A program made the position numbers and the translations under genes. Source: Symsagittifera roscoffensis (taxonomy: Eukaryota; Xenacoelomorpha; Acoela; Convolutidae). Taken from it: 64,000 nucleotides of DNA. Shown here in pieces: positions 56,768-64,000 of the stretch. Within the stretch, counting starts at the first letter, position 1; each line of letters opens with the position of its first letter. The DNA lies in contig NC_087069.1 in assembly GCF_963678635.1 (NCBI RefSeq), positions 49,059,892 to 49,123,891 of the forward strand, in the 5' to 3' direction. Under the pieces are notes generated by a model. It did no database searches. It worked only from the letters and a program-made list of their open reading frames with translations, and was not told where the DNA came from.

Positions 56768-59172
56768 CATGCAGGAGGAAAGATGAGGAGAAGATATTAC
56801 ACAAACACAACCTCATCATACTACCACAATTGTATCAAACGGAAGTGCTTTTCAGATCGCACGATCAGATGGGGCACCAGGGGATAGATAAAGTACAACA
56901 AAGGATACTTCACAGGTTTGATTGGCCAGGAATGAGAAAAGCTTGCGAGAGATGGGTGAATGCCTGCCTGGCATGCCTCCAGGTAAAAGACCCAAGGAAG
57001 ATGAAGTTTCCCCTCAAGTTCGTCGAGAGCTCGGAGTTCAATGAAGTGGTGCAGATAGACCATAAAAAAATCTGCATGACGGAGTCGGGATATAACCAGA
57101 CACTGGTTATAATAGATCACTTCACAAAGTTGGCGGAAGCGGTTCCGTGCCAGACAGCCTCGGCCGAGGAGACATGTGATCATCTGATAACGCATTGGAT
57201 ATCGCGGTATGGTTGTCCTATGACTTTCCAGTCGGACAACGGCAAAGCTTTTGTGGGGGACTTGACAAAAGAATTGATGAGGAGATCGCACATTGCTCAA
57301 GCACACTCGACGACCTACCACCCACAGACCAACGGGTTGGTAGAGAGACAGAACAGGACACTGGTCAACATGTTAAGGATGTACTGCTCAAATTACATGA
57401 CGGACTGGGATAAATATCTGCCACAGGTAGTAGGGGCCTACAACAGTACACAGCACTCAACGACGGGCATCAGTCCTTTCATGATGTTGACGGGCAGGGA
57501 GAGAGCAATGCCTCTGACATTCTTTTACCCGGAATACGAGGAAAAAAGGACGTCACCTCAGGCATACGTGAAAGAAGCGATCAAAAGACAACAGGAGCTA
57601 AACGAGCTATGCAGAAGGAACACGGCGCAAGCGCAAATGAGACAACGCAGAAAATATGACGAAAAAATATTACAGGCAAAGCCATATGAGGTGGGCCAAT
57701 ACGTGTGGGTCTTCCAAAATGTCATACCGCCCAAGGGAACAAAGAAATTACTCAAGAAGTGGAGGGGACCATTCATGATAACGGAAGTACATCAACAAGG
57801 ACGGTTCTACCGCTTGAGCACTGGGCGAGCAGCACATTATGAAAATCTGAAGCCTCACGCCCCGTCCCCGGAGAGCTGGTGCATGCCGAAGGACATGGAG
57901 GGTCTCGAGTACCTGGTGGTAGAGCCAGCGTGTGAAGTGAATGAAAAAGGCACCAGAGAGAAAAATGATGGTAATGAGAACTTGAGTTTGGACGACAATG
58001 AAAAGATAGAGGTGGAGTCTGAAGCAGGATCGTTTGTAGAAGAAGACTGGAACGACCCGGAGCAAGATGAGGTGCCGAAGTGGATGGAGCCAGATCGACC
58101 AATACCACCGGGAACCAGGACTGGCAATCGTAAACGGACCGGCATGAGGTACAACAGATACGGGGATGACTTCTTGATTGATAAAAAACAGCCAGACAAA
58201 TTGGGCGAGGAACTACTGAGTGCAGGCGAACTGGAAGCCGAAGAGGAATGGCAGGTCATTAACGATGGTGGACACTATCCGCAGGAAGACTACTCGACAC
58301 CAGAATTAGAGACGGATCTCGAACAGAGTGAGATAGAGAGGAGGGAGAACACGAACTTGAGGATACTAGAGTGGATGCGCGATGTCAAAGACGAAAGCCA
58401 CGAAGGACAAAGCATTCAACAAGTCGACGTGTCATCGGAAAAATATATGAAGGCAGAGGACCCTCTTTTCGGCTGGATGGCAACAGACAGACCACTGGAC
58501 ATTCCGCCGGACAATTCAGAACCGACAACATCGACGGGGACGTCGATAAATATTTTTGTCCGGGGAGTGGGGGTAGGACTTACCCACACCGAAAATTTGA
58601 TGATAAAGAAGCTCAAGGAAGTGAGAGAAACAAGCGAATTGGAACTGGAAGAGGAAGATCCAGAGCCTACCATAGGTCGGAATTTCAAAACGAAATTTGA
58701 AATACCCAATGAGTACTCGGAAAACATCATGATAACGGATAGCAACTTCATCCTGTCAAACAGGACTAGCGCGATCTGCATCACGGCGGACATGAGTTTC
58801 AAATCAAGACTGGAAGCTGACTTCAAAAGAGAGTACCAGAACGTGGAGTTTCTGTTTAGACAGAGACCAGGACTGGGAGGGATGGCAGCGCTTCCACCAT
58901 CAGTAGCACAAGTCCCGGGTAAATACCTGTGCTTCCTAGTGACGAGGGTCAATGACAGGAACACAATTGATCCCGAACACGTGATGTTGGCACTAACAAG
59001 ACTACGAGACTTCATGATTGAAAGAGGACTAGCGGAAGTCTCAATGCCGGTGTATGACCCAAACAGGGGCAAATTGAGCCCAAGGGAATTGTACGCTATC
59101 CTACACGTAGTCTTCGCGGAAACTGAGATAATGGTGTGTCTTCACAAGAAATACTACTTGAGCATCGCCTGA
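56665..59172 (+). CDS. pol: Integrase with C-terminal macro-domain-like module
   Basis: The frame is open for 835 codons; the real junction with the upstream frame is near 56755. Integrase: zinc finger (SHDQMGHQG, CLACLQ), then a catalytic core with D132, D191 and E227 (35 residues between the last two), NGLVERQNRT, GISPFMM and an SH3-like end (KWRGPFMI). An acidic disordered linker covers residues about 430-680. The last ~150 residues (58.72-59.17 kb) look like a macro domain of the TARG1/OARD1 type: ICITADMS, a KREYQNVEFLF helix, YLCFLVTR, the helix LTRLRDFMIERGL, AEVSMPV and a final FAETEIMVCLH strand. The usual glycine loops are altered (KSRLE and DPNRG), and the Lys and Asp used for catalysis in TARG1 are not conserved, so ADP-ribose hydrolysis is doubtful. 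Confidence 0.82.
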   Translation: MDPLGGQGEGGTRGRQLQDLEPVLQRKETADGVVACRRKDEEKILHKHNLIILPQLYQTEVLFRSHDQMGHQGIDKVQQRILHRFDWPGMRKACERWVNACLACLQVKDPRKMKFPLKFVESSEFNEVVQIDHKKICMTESGYNQTLVIIDHFTKLAEAVPCQTASAEETCDHLITHWISRYGCPMTFQSDNGKAFVGDLTKELMRRSHIAQAHSTTYHPQTNGLVERQNRTLVNMLRMYCSNYMTDWDKYLPQVVGAYNSTQHSTTGISPFMMLTGRERAMPLTFFYPEYEEKRTSPQAYVKEAIKRQQELNELCRRNTAQAQMRQRRKYDEKILQAKPYEVGQYVWVFQNVIPPKGTKKLLKKWRGPFMITEVHQQGRFYRLSTGRAAHYENLKPHAPSPESWCMPKDMEGLEYLVVEPACEVNEKGTREKNDGNENLSLDDNEKIEVESEAGSFVEEDWNDPEQDEVPKWMEPDRPIPPGTRTGNRKRTGMRYNRYGDDFLIDKKQPDKLGEELLSAGELEAEEEWQVINDGGHYPQEDYSTPELETDLEQSEIERRENTNLRILEWMRDVKDESHEGQSIQQVDVSSEKYMKAEDPLFGWMATDRPLDIPPDNSEPTTSTGTSINIFVRGVGVGLTHTENLMIKKLKEVRETSELELEEEDPEPTIGRNFKTKFEIPNEYSENIMITDSNFILSNRTSAICITADMSFKSRLEADFKREYQNVEFLFRQRPGLGGMAALPPSVAQVPGKYLCFLVTRVNDRNTIDPEHVMLALTRLRDFMIERGLAEVSMPVYDPNRGKLSPRELYAILHVVFAETEIMVCLHKKYYLSIA
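58720..59169 (+). other. Macro-domain-like module at the end of Pol
   Basis: Separate entry for the domain itself: about 150 residues at the very C-terminus of the integrase frame. The secondary-structure order and several conserved blocks follow the ALC1/TARG1 class of macro domains, which bind or hydrolyse ADP-ribose. Seen directly: no frameshift, no stop and a natural end 4 residues after the last strand. Inferred: binding to ADP-ribose or related nucleotides, perhaps to counter host ADP-ribosylation. It could instead be a decayed domain kept only for structure. Confidence 0.65.
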
Positions 59173-59445
59173 GTTGGGTACACGGGGGTCTCGAGTTGGG
59201 CGTGAGGGAGGAGTCTTGAGTTAGGTACTGGGGTGCGGCACTGGTAAAGGGATCTTAAAACGCGATTGGCATGACAATTAAATTTTAGACGAATTGATGG
59301 TGCTAAAACATAAAATGAATCTGCATGCTTTTATGGGAAATTCCAATTGAATTATTTTAAGTGGGATGAAAATGATAAGATTTTAACCATGCTGGTAAAG
59401 GGGGGGTTTCTAGGTTAAGGACATGACACGTTAAGTCTTAATATG

Positions 59446-59459
59446 GTTTCTGTTTTCAG
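59446..59459 (+). promoter_or_regulatory. Candidate 3' splice site upstream of the downstream ORFs
   Basis: GGTTTCTGTTTTCAG followed by ATCAAG is a strong acceptor by general consensus, with a pyrimidine-rich lead. It is 245 bases upstream of the ATG at 59704. In retroviruses the env-position gene is expressed from a spliced RNA, so an acceptor here would fit a subgenomic transcript. No donor has been paired with it. Confidence 0.4.
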
Positions 59460-59586
59460 ATCAAGTTTGATAAACAAAGTTGAAAATTCAACCACACTCA
59501 AGCGAGAGACAGAAAAGAAAATCTTGACTGAACTCGCGATAATCGACACCTGCAACAAGTATTTGCAAGGAAATATTTCTAGAGAA

Positions 59587-59675
59587 TTCTTGAGTTGGGT
59601 TATTCTTGAGTTGGGTAATTCTTGAGTTGGTAAGGTAATTCTTGAGTTGGTAAGGTAATTCTTGAGTCGGTAAAC
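59587..59675 (+). repeat. Short tandem repeat of TTCTTGAGTTGG
   Basis: Five copies start at 59587, 59603, 59619, 59639 and 59659, spaced 16, 16, 20 and 20 bases. The last has TTCTTGAGTCGG. The array sits directly before the coiled-coil ORF, as the 14-bp array sits before gag. Confidence 0.9.
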
Positions 59676-59703
59676 ACTTGAATACGTCCCGAAGTCACAG
59701 AAA

Positions 59704-60423
59704 ATGGCAGACAGATTCTGGAAATCCATGCCCGCGGCCCTGAAGAAGCCTACTCTCGATGAGCTGTACAGACGCCTGAGGGTGCTGGATTATACCCAAA
59801 TAGACGAGAGAATGGCGGTAATGTTGAATGCCATCCTCCAGTTGGAAGAACAGGGTGAGTGCAGGGAGTCTGCGACGGAGGCTGTCTTGATGGTCGGCTA
59901 CACCACCGAGGGAACATCTAATCAGGAACAGACCAGGTGGTTGTCTTGGAATGTGGATGGAGGAGTAAGGGGCTTCGACTTGGCGAGGAATCCTGGCCTG
60001 AGTAACAATACCGAATATGGCGCAGGAGAATTCCCACTAACAACTAGGCCATCAGCAAGATCGACAGGCCAGAGCTCGAGTAAGTTGCCATCAATGACGC
60101 GAGCGCAACAGACGACTGAGGCATATCCGGATCTTGGTGTTCTAGAGAAAGAGCTCGAGAAGACGCAGAGGGAAAGAAACAAGGCAAACCTCGATCGGGA
60201 TCAGGCAAAGCTGGATCGGGAAAAGGCTCAGCTGGAAAGGGACCAGGCGGTCATCGAAAGAGATCAGACTCTGAGGTTGCTTGAGATGCTGCGGGCTGAA
60301 CATCAGCAGGAACTAAGGGTGCGGGAGAATGCCGCGAATTGTGAGCAGCTGAAGTCAGAGATGGAGAGAATAGAACAACGACAACGTGAACTTGACGCAC
60401 AGAAGGGAGCCAGGCCAAAGTAG
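59704..60423 (+). CDS. Coiled-coil ORF, first frame of copy B
   Basis: 239 codons from ATG 59704 to TAG 60421. The N-terminal 60 residues form helices (LDELYRRLRVLDY). A flexible Ser/Thr/Gly part follows. From residue 150 there is a strong coiled coil built from almost exact 7-residue repeats of the form ANLDRDQ, AKLDREK, AQLERDQ, AVIERDQ. After the TAG the same frame stays open to 60590 with charged sequence, so the stop may be a mutation within a longer N-terminal region of the next ORF. It could serve in oligomerisation, as coiled coils do in Gag- or ORF1-type proteins. No family recognised. Confidence 0.6.
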   Translation: MADRFWKSMPAALKKPTLDELYRRLRVLDYTQIDERMAVMLNAILQLEEQGECRESATEAVLMVGYTTEGTSNQEQTRWLSWNVDGGVRGFDLARNPGLSNNTEYGAGEFPLTTRPSARSTGQSSSKLPSMTRAQQTTEAYPDLGVLEKELEKTQRERNKANLDRDQAKLDREKAQLERDQAVIERDQTLRLLEMLRAEHQQELRVRENAANCEQLKSEMERIEQRQRELDAQKGARPK

Positions 60424-60890
60424 CGAGTGGTCACCAGCTCGAGGCCAGAGTCACGCATGGAAGTGGATGAAGCCCCCAGGGCAAGAGGACGGTTCAACCT
60501 TGACCGCGAGGCTCGAGAACACATGAGTGAAGATTGGAAGTCTGGATACCTAATGAAGCAACGTCCTCCTTGCGCAGCCTAGAAACGCAGCCCATACGCC
60601 CGCTGATGGATGTAGTACTGCCGGGATAAACTCCAACCTCAACCTCGAGCGGCAGTCAGGTGAGCGGCAGCTCATCGCGTCTGAAGGAGCTGAACGAGAG
60701 ATTGCAGCATAGAAGTCGTGAAAGCTCGGCGAGGGCGGAGCTTCCTCCAACGTGGAGGGAACAGCCGGTCAGGAGCGTCATGATCTCGAGTTATAAGAAG
60801 AACACCGAAAAGAGGTACCACAGGCACAATCGGCTGGATTAGAATGCGGAACAGAGGACCAGGAGGGATTGCTTTTATGGTGCAGCCTGG
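60424..60890 (+). pseudogene. Broken link between the coiled-coil and SGNH frames
   Basis: The frame of the coiled-coil ORF continues to a second TAG at 60588-60590. From about 60660 the frame of the SGNH ORF is open, with one TAG at 60840-60842, then runs into the SGNH domain without further stops. The residues here are basic and disordered. Removing three lesions would join the two ORFs in one gene. Whether they are one protein in intact copies cannot be judged here. Confidence 0.5.
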
Positions 60891-63413
60891 GTGGAATATC
60901 TTGCGCCACCCCGAGTGCCAGAAGGCGCGGTCCACCTAATTATAGGGGACAGCCTTTGGCGGGTGTTTACCCGGATCCAAACGCACTGGCAGACAGGAAT
61001 CTTGAGTTTCGCTGGAGCAGCCACGCCACAGATATTGGCAACTCTTGAGATGCTAGGGATGACAAAGGTATACACGGTGACCCTGATGGTCGGAACGAAC
61101 GATGTGTCAAGGGGAGAAGCGAGGAAAGTAACAAGGCTGCACGACAAGATGAGTTGCCTTCTAGAGGAGCTGAAGATCCAGATGGATCCTATCCTATTAA
61201 CAGTATGTACCGTCCCCTACAACATGAAGTTCGATCAGCACGCCTTGGAAATGAACGAGAAGGTGCGTAACCTGAACGGGTTGATTCGAGAAATTCACCG
61301 GAAGAGTGTGCTACCCATCAGATTGTTGGACGTGGCGGAGCGGATGGAGCAGGCGGGATTCCCTGAAGACACCCCCAATGATGGAATTCACTTCGACAGA
61401 CCAGGGGGAGTCGAGTGGCTGAATGACGTCTTTCAAGGACACATAAACGCGCTAGAGGCGGATCTGCTAGAGACGGCTCAATTCACATTCGGGCCACCTC
61501 CGAGCCCACCGTTCCTTGCATCAAGGGCTTTGTCTAGTCGTTTGGGACCGAGGGTCGACTCTAGAGACAGCTCAAGGAGCAACCAGGCCAGATTGCCGAG
61601 TACTATGCCAATGGAGTCTGAGGAGGTGACGTCATCAACGCCCCCAGGTTCGGTGATATCCTCAGTGGTAGTGGCAGAGAGCAAGAGGGTGGAGAGGCCT
61701 ATGGAGACCACTCGCTTGAGATATCCAGAGAAGGTGAAAGCGTTAGACCCAGAAGGTTTGGAATGCAGGCGAGAATTGGCGGAGACTCTGGGTATTGCAC
61801 GGGTGTCGCACGAGAACTTGAGCAGACATCATTGCGTGGACTGGCTGAAGGCTCATGAGACGCACTTCTCGAGAGCAAAACTGATGGAGACCGCGGATCT
61901 GACCGGTATCCCCACGAAAGCGATCATGGGACCTATCAACTATAGACCCCTCAAACTGCTGGGGAGTCCTGGACTCATAGCAGAACCCCCCAAACACCGA
62001 ACGAGCATCGCCAGGATCAGATTGGCGACCCCGGCACAGTTGAGGGTAGTGGACAAGCTGCTGAACCCGGGGGAAATGGAATTGCCAGATGCCGCCTACG
62101 AAGGCTCGAGGTTGGCGGAAGATCCCAGGTACGGGAAGCCCTCTGGGAGCACCCAGCTGGCCAAGACTTTGGCGGTTTACGATAGAGCAGATCCAGCTGC
62201 TGCGAGGGTAGTCATTGTGGCGGGATCAGACTTCGAAGGAACGTCTCCTAAGCTGTTTTGGCCGGAGACTCTGATATACTCTTTGCCAGGAGCCGAACTA
62301 TACCAGATGTTAACTCTAGTGGTGGCAATAAAGTCGGAGATGCCCTGTGAGCCTGAGCTGCTGTTGTTTGCAGGAATGAATGATCATCTGCACGCGGCTG
62401 GACTTCTTGAGCAGCTGAAGGGCAAGGAACCAACACCGAGGAAGATATGGGAGGCCATTCAGACGTTGTTTGCGGCGATGAATGAGGTGCAAGAGAATGT
62501 TGTCTCGAGGTTCGGCTCCAAGACGAAGGCAGTGTTCACTACATCCCCTGGATACGCGAATATGCCACCCGCCCTACAATTTGTGTACGCGGTCTTGATC
62601 CTGATAGCAGAGGGAAACGAATGGCGAATCCTAATGGCAGCCCCCAATCGGGAACTGGAGCCATCGAACCTGAGGCTCCGCAAGTCAGAATTGCCAGCGC
62701 CGTGGGCGGACATATGTCATGCACTGAGAGGATTTTATGGATTAGCCGACATCCTGATCGTATTGGACGAGGTGCTCTTGCTAGAGATATCGAACTTTGC
62801 CAGGCAACTTAAGTTCAGCCCAGTCATCGGGGACGATCACCCGGCGATTAACCAATTGACGGCCAGCTTGTGGTTCCGGAGCATGGAGGTGACGATCACA
62901 GGTTCCACCGGCAAGTCTAGAGGCCCGAGTAACGAGAGAAGAAATATGGCCGAAACGGAGAAACAATTAGAGTCGATGGCATACCGCCTGACGCAAGAGA
63001 ATGGCTGGTGGCCATTTTTGACACCAAGGCTGGAGAACGCCACGAATAAGACGAGGGAGGATGCACCACCCCTCGTGAAGCAGCTCTGGAGTTTTCTAGA
63101 GAAGCAACTGGAGCTGGCCGAAAGAAGAGACATGACGGTTGCCAGATTTGTCTTGGCAGCCAATGAAGTGACGATTGGAGGGTTCTGGAGAGAGCACGCA
63201 GAGGGCGAGCTGAGGACTAGAAGGGATCACGAGATTCTGAAGTTCTTGAGTCCTTGCTGGGGCAAAGAATTCATGGCGGAAATGTTCGGCACCAAGGCGA
63301 CTATCTTTCGCCTTTGTTCAGGAGATACTGGGCATGCCCATCAGCCTGCTCTTGGCTTTATATCTGGTCTACCCCAGATACTTGTTCAACATGGGCCCAG
63401 TTTACATGTGTAG
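60891..63413 (+). CDS. Large protein with SGNH/GDSL esterase domain and second SGNH-like module
   Basis: 840 codons open. Numbered from 60891, residues about 15-185 are an SGNH hydrolase: block I IIGDSLW with nucleophile S21, block III GTND with N70, block V DGIH with D164 and H167. Such enzymes remove acyl or acetyl esters. A Ser/Pro-rich linker (200-260) and a helical region follow. At 440-655 a second module repeats the pattern: VAGSDF with S446, AGMNDHL with N497 (51 residues apart versus 49 in the first) and GDDH at 647-650. Its GSD in place of GDS suggests loss of catalysis. The helical part to 810 has no known motif. The true start is probably upstream of 60891, which is not an ATG context of note. 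Last residues after about 63300 may be out of frame. Confidence 0.7.
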   Translation: MEYLAPPRVPEGAVHLIIGDSLWRVFTRIQTHWQTGILSFAGAATPQILATLEMLGMTKVYTVTLMVGTNDVSRGEARKVTRLHDKMSCLLEELKIQMDPILLTVCTVPYNMKFDQHALEMNEKVRNLNGLIREIHRKSVLPIRLLDVAERMEQAGFPEDTPNDGIHFDRPGGVEWLNDVFQGHINALEADLLETAQFTFGPPPSPPFLASRALSSRLGPRVDSRDSSRSNQARLPSTMPMESEEVTSSTPPGSVISSVVVAESKRVERPMETTRLRYPEKVKALDPEGLECRRELAETLGIARVSHENLSRHHCVDWLKAHETHFSRAKLMETADLTGIPTKAIMGPINYRPLKLLGSPGLIAEPPKHRTSIARIRLATPAQLRVVDKLLNPGEMELPDAAYEGSRLAEDPRYGKPSGSTQLAKTLAVYDRADPAAARVVIVAGSDFEGTSPKLFWPETLIYSLPGAELYQMLTLVVAIKSEMPCEPELLLFAGMNDHLHAAGLLEQLKGKEPTPRKIWEAIQTLFAAMNEVQENVVSRFGSKTKAVFTTSPGYANMPPALQFVYAVLILIAEGNEWRILMAAPNRELEPSNLRLRKSELPAPWADICHALRGFYGLADILIVLDEVLLLEISNFARQLKFSPVIGDDHPAINQLTASLWFRSMEVTITGSTGKSRGPSNERRNMAETEKQLESMAYRLTQENGWWPFLTPRLENATNKTREDAPPLVKQLWSFLEKQLELAERRDMTVARFVLAANEVTIGGFWREHAEGELRTRRDHEILKFLSPCWGKEFMAEMFGTKATIFRLCSGDTGHAHQPALGFISGLPQILVQHGPSLHV

Positions 63414-63998
63414 TCGAGGAGAAGAGATGGGCTGATGGGTATCTGGCACTAGTGCTCTTAACCCATGGGGAATTGGTGTCTTTTCATCGATTGATGAAAT
63501 ATGGGGAGCCCCTGTCGATGGGGAAGGTCCACTCGAGCATCGACACCTATTCTTACAAGTGTGCCGCGGGGTTGAAGACGCTGTTAGTGCAATACCTCAT
63601 GATGCAGAATCGGCACATGACGGGTGAGGAGAAGAACCCAAAATCGAAAGAAGAGTGGAAAAAGATGAATGGAGGTATGCCTCTGTTGACGTACTTTTGC
63701 CTGGCAATGAGGTCGGACCCGATGGGGATAATCCGGGGTCTAGAGGAGGTGGTAACCTGCATTTACGGTCCAGCAGTGACGTACGCATTTCCAGATCCCC
63801 TTGTGACGACGTATCGTTACTCTGTAACGCACTTGAGTCTTATCAGCATTCTGGATGGACGGCGCTCAATTGGTGTCAGCAGGAGGTGCTCAGGGCACAG
63901 ATGAGCAATACGGTACTCTTTGGAAAAGTGAAAGATGCCGAGTTGATAGTATACAACTTCAGGGGACAGCTGCAATGTAGGATGGGAGGCAAACGTGA
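63254..63998 (+). pseudogene. Copy B continuation, frameshifted and cut by the window edge
   Basis: The real part of this frame starts near 63400, after a frame change from the SGNH ORF. It has a TYSYKCAAGLKTLLVQYLM helix, the GGMPLLT block, a MRSDPMGIIRGLEEV block and IYGPAVTYAF, all shared with copy A. Near 63860 a single-base frame change moves to a third frame that starts around ATG 63901 and runs to the last base (VLFGKVKDAEL), again matched in copy A at about 40963. The remaining part of the gene, which copy A suggests is over 4 kb, lies outside the window. Confidence 0.65.
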
Positions 63999-64000
63999 GG

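Larger units (their letters stand above)
50382..59172 (+). mobile_element. Ty3-type retroelement with macro-domain Pol, near complete
   Basis: Gag (50.4-52.4 kb), protease (52.4-54.0 kb), RT/RNase H (54.2-56.8 kb) and integrase plus an extra C-terminal domain (56.7-59.2 kb) follow in standard Ty3/gypsy order on the plus strand. All catalytic motifs of protease, RT and integrase survive, but there are at least five frame changes or stops (near 51.13, 52.15, 55.09, 55.79 and 56.75 kb). The lesions are few compared with the other elements, so this is the youngest large insertion, or some are assembly errors in homopolymers. The LTRs were not located. Confidence 0.88.
59173..59703 (+). other. Spacer between Pol and the coiled-coil ORF
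   Basis: 531 bases without a long frame. It holds a purine tract (GGTAAAGGGGGGG, 59394-59406), a splice-acceptor-like TTTTCAG at 59453-59459 and the TTCTTGAG tandem repeat at 59587-59675. If the Ty3 element ended here, a 3' LTR would have to begin right after the purine tract. I see no LTR-like duplication of any other stretch in this window. Confidence 0.5.

Noticed and set aside
57748..59072. Long minus-strand ORFs opposite the integrase tail and macro-like module
   Set aside because: Ser-rich shadow translations of an acidic coding strand; the plus strand has the recognisable domains.

Overview
This 64 kb window looks like repeat-dominated DNA from an invertebrate animal genome. The evidence is AT-rich non-coding sequence, satellites, and animal-type mobile elements: BEL/Pao, Ty3-like elements with and without an env-like gene, a Polinton/Maverick, a LINE and a hAT-type MITE. 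I found no rRNA, tRNA, CRISPR array or bacterial-style operon, and no host gene I could name with confidence. The species cannot be fixed from sequence alone. A nematode or another small invertebrate is a guess, based only on the mix of elements and a TTTTCAG-type acceptor.

Layout. 1-5.7 kb: a decayed BEL/Pao retrotransposon on the minus strand, cut by the window's left edge. 6.8-7.5 kb: a LINE remnant. 7.5-13 kb: AT-rich DNA with a GA microsatellite, a 116-bp satellite made of two alternating sub-repeats (10.66-11.4 kb) and copy 1 of a dispersed ~310-bp repeat (12.25-12.56 kb). 13.1-13.9 kb: a 408-bp hAT-like MITE with a perfect 8-bp target duplication, next to a small ORF with a zinc ribbon. 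15.6-28.2 kb: a G-poor, A/C-rich plus-strand Ty3-like element. It has gag pieces joined directly to RNase H (protease and RT missing), an integrase, a broken glycoprotein gene resembling the chuvirus type, and two unknown Ser/Thr/Pro-rich ORFs. 30.1-30.4 kb: copy 2 of the dispersed repeat. 31.4-35.6 kb (perhaps to 38 kb): a dead minus-strand Polinton/Maverick with integrase, penton-like, pX-like and major capsid-like remnants. 39.15-45.6 kb: copy A, a 5'-truncated, heavily broken copy of a large unnamed protein family. 48.0-50.1 kb: a 70-bp repeat, purine tracts and a ~1 kb array of a 14-bp repeat. 50.4-59.2 kb: a nearly complete Ty3-type gag-pol whose last ORF continues past integrase into a macro-domain-like module. 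59.7-64 kb: copy B of the copy-A family, on the same strand directly downstream of that pol. It starts with a coiled-coil ORF, then an SGNH/GDSL-esterase domain, then a second degenerate SGNH-like module, and runs off the right edge.

The most interesting block is 47-64 kb. A Ty3-type gag-pol carrying a macro-like domain is followed, in the position env would occupy, by a tandem-SGNH multi-domain protein. No obvious LTR separates them, and there is a good splice acceptor between them. The block is also unusually rich in the hexamer CTTGAG on the sense strand, in coding and non-coding DNA and in more than one codon phase. I infer, but cannot prove, that 47-64 kb may be one very large retroelement. 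Stops and single-base frameshifts occur in every element here. Comparing copies A and B shows that their lesions fall at different sites, so both were damaged independently.
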